Below the pieces are notes generated by a model that was not told where the DNA came from, made no database searches, and was given only the letters and a program-made list of their open reading frames with translations. A DNA stretch of 64,000 bases from Aureibaculum luteum. Lineage in GTDB: Bacteria > Bacteroidota > Bacteroidia > Flavobacteriales > Flavobacteriaceae. How positions within the stretch are numbered: the stretch's first letter is position 1; each line of letters starts with the position of its first letter. Below are positions 62,263 through 64,000 of this stretch, piece by piece. A program made the position numbers and the translations under genes. The stretch spans positions 434,001 through 498,000 of the forward strand of contig NZ_QRGD01000002.1 in the NCBI RefSeq assembly GCF_003449015.1, given 5' to 3'.

Positions 62263-64000
62263 TTAAAAACTATAATTCAATTCTAGTAATACGCTTCTTC
62301 GCAACACTGGAAATACAACAAAACTCTCATCAGGATTCGCATTAATATAGTCTTTAGTTGCCCCATTAGCACTTGCTCCAAAACTATTAGCACCATAGAA
62401 ATTGGCAAGTCCTTTAGAATTAAATAGATTCGAAACTAAAATATTGGCAGATAAGTGAGTACTTATTTGATACCCAGCACCCATATTAAATATACTATAA
62501 GAATCAAGTTCAAAACCATTGGCTACGTTTCCAAAACGTTTCCCCATATATTGCCATTTAATAAATGCTGAAATTTTATTTTTCTGATATTCGCTACTCA
62601 AATTAGTCATCAATTTAGGAGTAAAGGCTAATGTGTTACCAGAAAAGTCTAACGTTTGATCGTCACCAGTATCAACAGAACCTGCTGCATCATAGATTTT
62701 CCATTTTGTAGCTTTCGGATCTTGAACAACGCCGTTAAAACGGAATGTAATATTTTTGATAGGTTCATAAACACTTTCCCATTCTAAGCCAATAGTTCTA
62801 GAGGTATTAAATAGTATAGGGGTATAGAAAATACTGTTATTATCTGAATCAAATTCAAAATTGGCAGTACCGATATTTTTTAATTCACTCCAGAATAACG
62901 TGCTTGTAAATGAAAAGTTACTGTGGGTATATTTAACACCTATTTCAGCTTGATTTATTTTTTGAACTTCTCCTTTTTTGTTGATGGGTACATTAGAAAA
63001 ATTATTAAAGTAATAATTTAATTCAGGAGCTTTATTTCCCTGTGAAAATCTAAAGAATACCGATGATTTCGTATTCATTTTATAGTTAATACCTGCAGAA
63101 AAAGAAAGATAATTGTAGCTGAAATTAAAATGATCTTTTTCACTAGTTGGTTTTAAAATACCATTATCATAAGCTGTATTGTTATTTCCATCAAGCCCAC
63201 CATCTTGAATATTTGGGGCAAAACGATCTTTACTACCTTTATGATTTATGGTTTCATAACGTAACCCTAAATCTAAATTAAAATCTTCTGATATTTCCCA
63301 GTTATCATTCAAAAAAGTAGCTATTTGACTTACATTGGCTTTTGAGTTTACAAAAAACAATCCTCCATAATTACTAATTCCATCATCATCAGACAATTCA
63401 ATTATAGGTTCATTGGGATTTTCAAGTGTTACTTGAAGCATTCTGGGATTGGGTTCATAAGTGACATAACCAAAACTGCCTTGGTTAAAAAATGAGTTAT
63501 CAGAAAACCCCAATGCAATACCACCCGTAATATTGTGATGGTCTATTTTTTTACTTAATGTTAACTGATCCATCCACTCATCAGCTTTATTTTCGATATA
63601 CCACGCCGATGTACCCATAATAGCATCGTTTGGCAATGTACCATCAGTAAGATATTGAATGGGTTGTCCTGCTAAAATACCACTATTATCTATACGAGCT
63701 ACTTCAGCACCTGATTGAGCATCTTTAAAAACAACTTGTCCAATAGGGAAATCAGCACCACTTATAAAATAGGCGAGGGGATCATTTAATGAAACAAAGG
63801 CATTACTTATTGAGGTCTGCCAATTGGCACTTTTGGCAGAAAATTTAAGATTATTTTTTAAGGTCCAGTTATGCCCTAAATTTTGAGAAATATCAAACCC
63901 AAAAGAAAGATCTTTCGCATGTACACCTTGTGATGGATTAAAACTATTGGTTGCACCTTGTGCTAAGTTTCTTCCATCAGGAATGTTAGCATTAAAACTA
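62263..64000 (-). CDS. TonB-dependent outer-membrane receptor (C-terminal part, truncated by window edge)
   Basis: The reading frame is open from the window end to the stop, 579 codons, so only the C-terminal barrel is seen; an internal TTG-led frame at 63636 is not the real start. Barrel features: NLGHNWTLKNNLKFSAK, DFNLDLGLRYETINHKG, FFRFSQGNKAPELNYYFNN (the region before the last strands of TonB receptors) and the aromatic C-terminus LLELNYSF. The plug domain and TonB box lie beyond the edge. No SusD partner follows, so a siderophore or other small-molecule receptor is more likely than a SusC-type glycan importer. Confidence 0.88.
   Translation of the reverse strand, partial: SFNANIPDGRNLAQGATNSFNPSQGVHAKDLSFGFDISQNLGHNWTLKNNLKFSAKSANWQTSISNAFVSLNDPLAYFISGADFPIGQVVFKDAQSGAEVARIDNSGILAGQPIQYLTDGTLPNDAIMGTSAWYIENKADEWMDQLTLSKKIDHHNITGGIALGFSDNSFFNQGSFGYVTYEPNPRMLQVTLENPNEPIIELSDDDGISNYGGLFFVNSKANVSQIATFLNDNWEISEDFNLDLGLRYETINHKGSKDRFAPNIQDGGLDGNNNTAYDNGILKPTSEKDHFNFSYNYLSFSAGINYKMNTKSSVFFRFSQGNKAPELNYYFNNFSNVPINKKGEVQKINQAEIGVKYTHSNFSFTSTLFWSELKNIGTANFEFDSDNNSIFYTPILFNTSRTIGLEWESVYEPIKNITFRFNGVVQDPKATKWKIYDAAGSVDTGDDQTLDFSGNTLAFTPKLMTNLSSEYQKNKISAFIKWQYMGKRFGNVANGFELDSYSIFNMGAGYQISTHLSANILVSNLFNSKGLANFYGANSFGASANGATKDYINANPDESFVVFPVLRRSVLLELNYSF

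Noticed and set aside
63600-63636. TTG-led start of the TonB receptor at 63636
   Set aside because: The frame stays open with barrel-like sequence to the window end, so the true start lies outside.
1-64000. CRISPR arrays, tRNA or rRNA genes, intact insertion sequences, prophage, toxin-antitoxin or defence islands
   Set aside because: None was recognised by eye on either strand. The repeats found are palindromic dispersed elements without regular spacers.

Overview
The window looks like chromosomal DNA of a marine-type member of the Flavobacteriaceae (Bacteroidota). The evidence is the strong AT bias, the near absence of Shine-Dalgarno sequences, several -7 boxes of the Bacteroidetes form TAnnTTTG, Bacteroidota-typical families (DUF3822, DUF3857/transglutaminase-like, Lnb/DUF4105, PorV/PorQ-type barrel, CBM9-DUF5916, TonB receptor) and a Wza/Wzc capsule locus ending in a Pgl-type bacillosamine module. 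No rRNA, tRNA, CRISPR array, intact insertion sequence or prophage was seen.

Layout. Positions 1-19.4 kb are mainly housekeeping genes read leftward: a truncated AraC-type regulator, gcvT, an operon (membrane protein, DUF3822, rsmD, thrC), then miaA, an ion channel, a DUF3857 protein, an exonuclease-GIY-YIG fusion, an M28 peptidase and a three-gene FecBCD/BtuFCD-type importer. A rightward island (RecD-like helicase, dacB, acyltransferase) lies at 5.7-8.9 kb. Positions 19.4-52.1 kb form one rightward surface-polysaccharide locus of the Wzx/Wzy type. Positions 52.7-64 kb hold envelope genes (surface lipoprotein, Lnb-like protein, PorV-like barrel, lolD, CBM9-DUF5916 barrel, serine hydrolase, TonB receptor) plus sucC.

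The polysaccharide locus has three parts. The 5' part (19.4-26.1 kb) holds wza, wzc, a TviB-type dehydrogenase and a CapI-like epimerase, interspersed with palindromic repeats. The central part (26.7-45.8 kb) is visibly more AT-rich: wzx, the fdtA/fdtA/fdtC/fdtB set for dTDP-3-acetamido-3,6-dideoxyhexose, six glycosyltransferases, wzy, a pyruvyltransferase-like protein, CapA-like and deacetylase-like proteins, a FemAB/GNAT-like protein, and an asparagine-synthetase-like protein paired with an ATP-grasp ligase. The 3' part (46.3-52.1 kb) holds pglC, pglD, wecB, pglE and pglF, expected to make UDP-diNAc-bacillosamine, transfer it to undecaprenyl phosphate, and supply UDP-ManNAc. A gene relic sits at each edge of the central block: a fucose-synthase tail at 26.5 kb and a glycosyltransferase tail at 46.2 kb. 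This fits replacement of the central cassette by recombination in more conserved flanks.

The most notable observations are: (i) a roughly 650-bp unit at 24.3-25.0 kb in which a small GIY-YIG nuclease gene is bracketed, about 30 bp away on each side, by palindromic repeats sharing a 35-bp identical start, a candidate nuclease-repeat mobile pair; (ii) an 8-G homopolymer inside wzc, a possible phase-variation switch for the capsule; (iii) the asparagine-synthetase-like protein lacking the glutaminase cysteine, overlapping an ATP-grasp gene; (iv) tandem FdtA paralogs, one of which has lost an active-site histidine.
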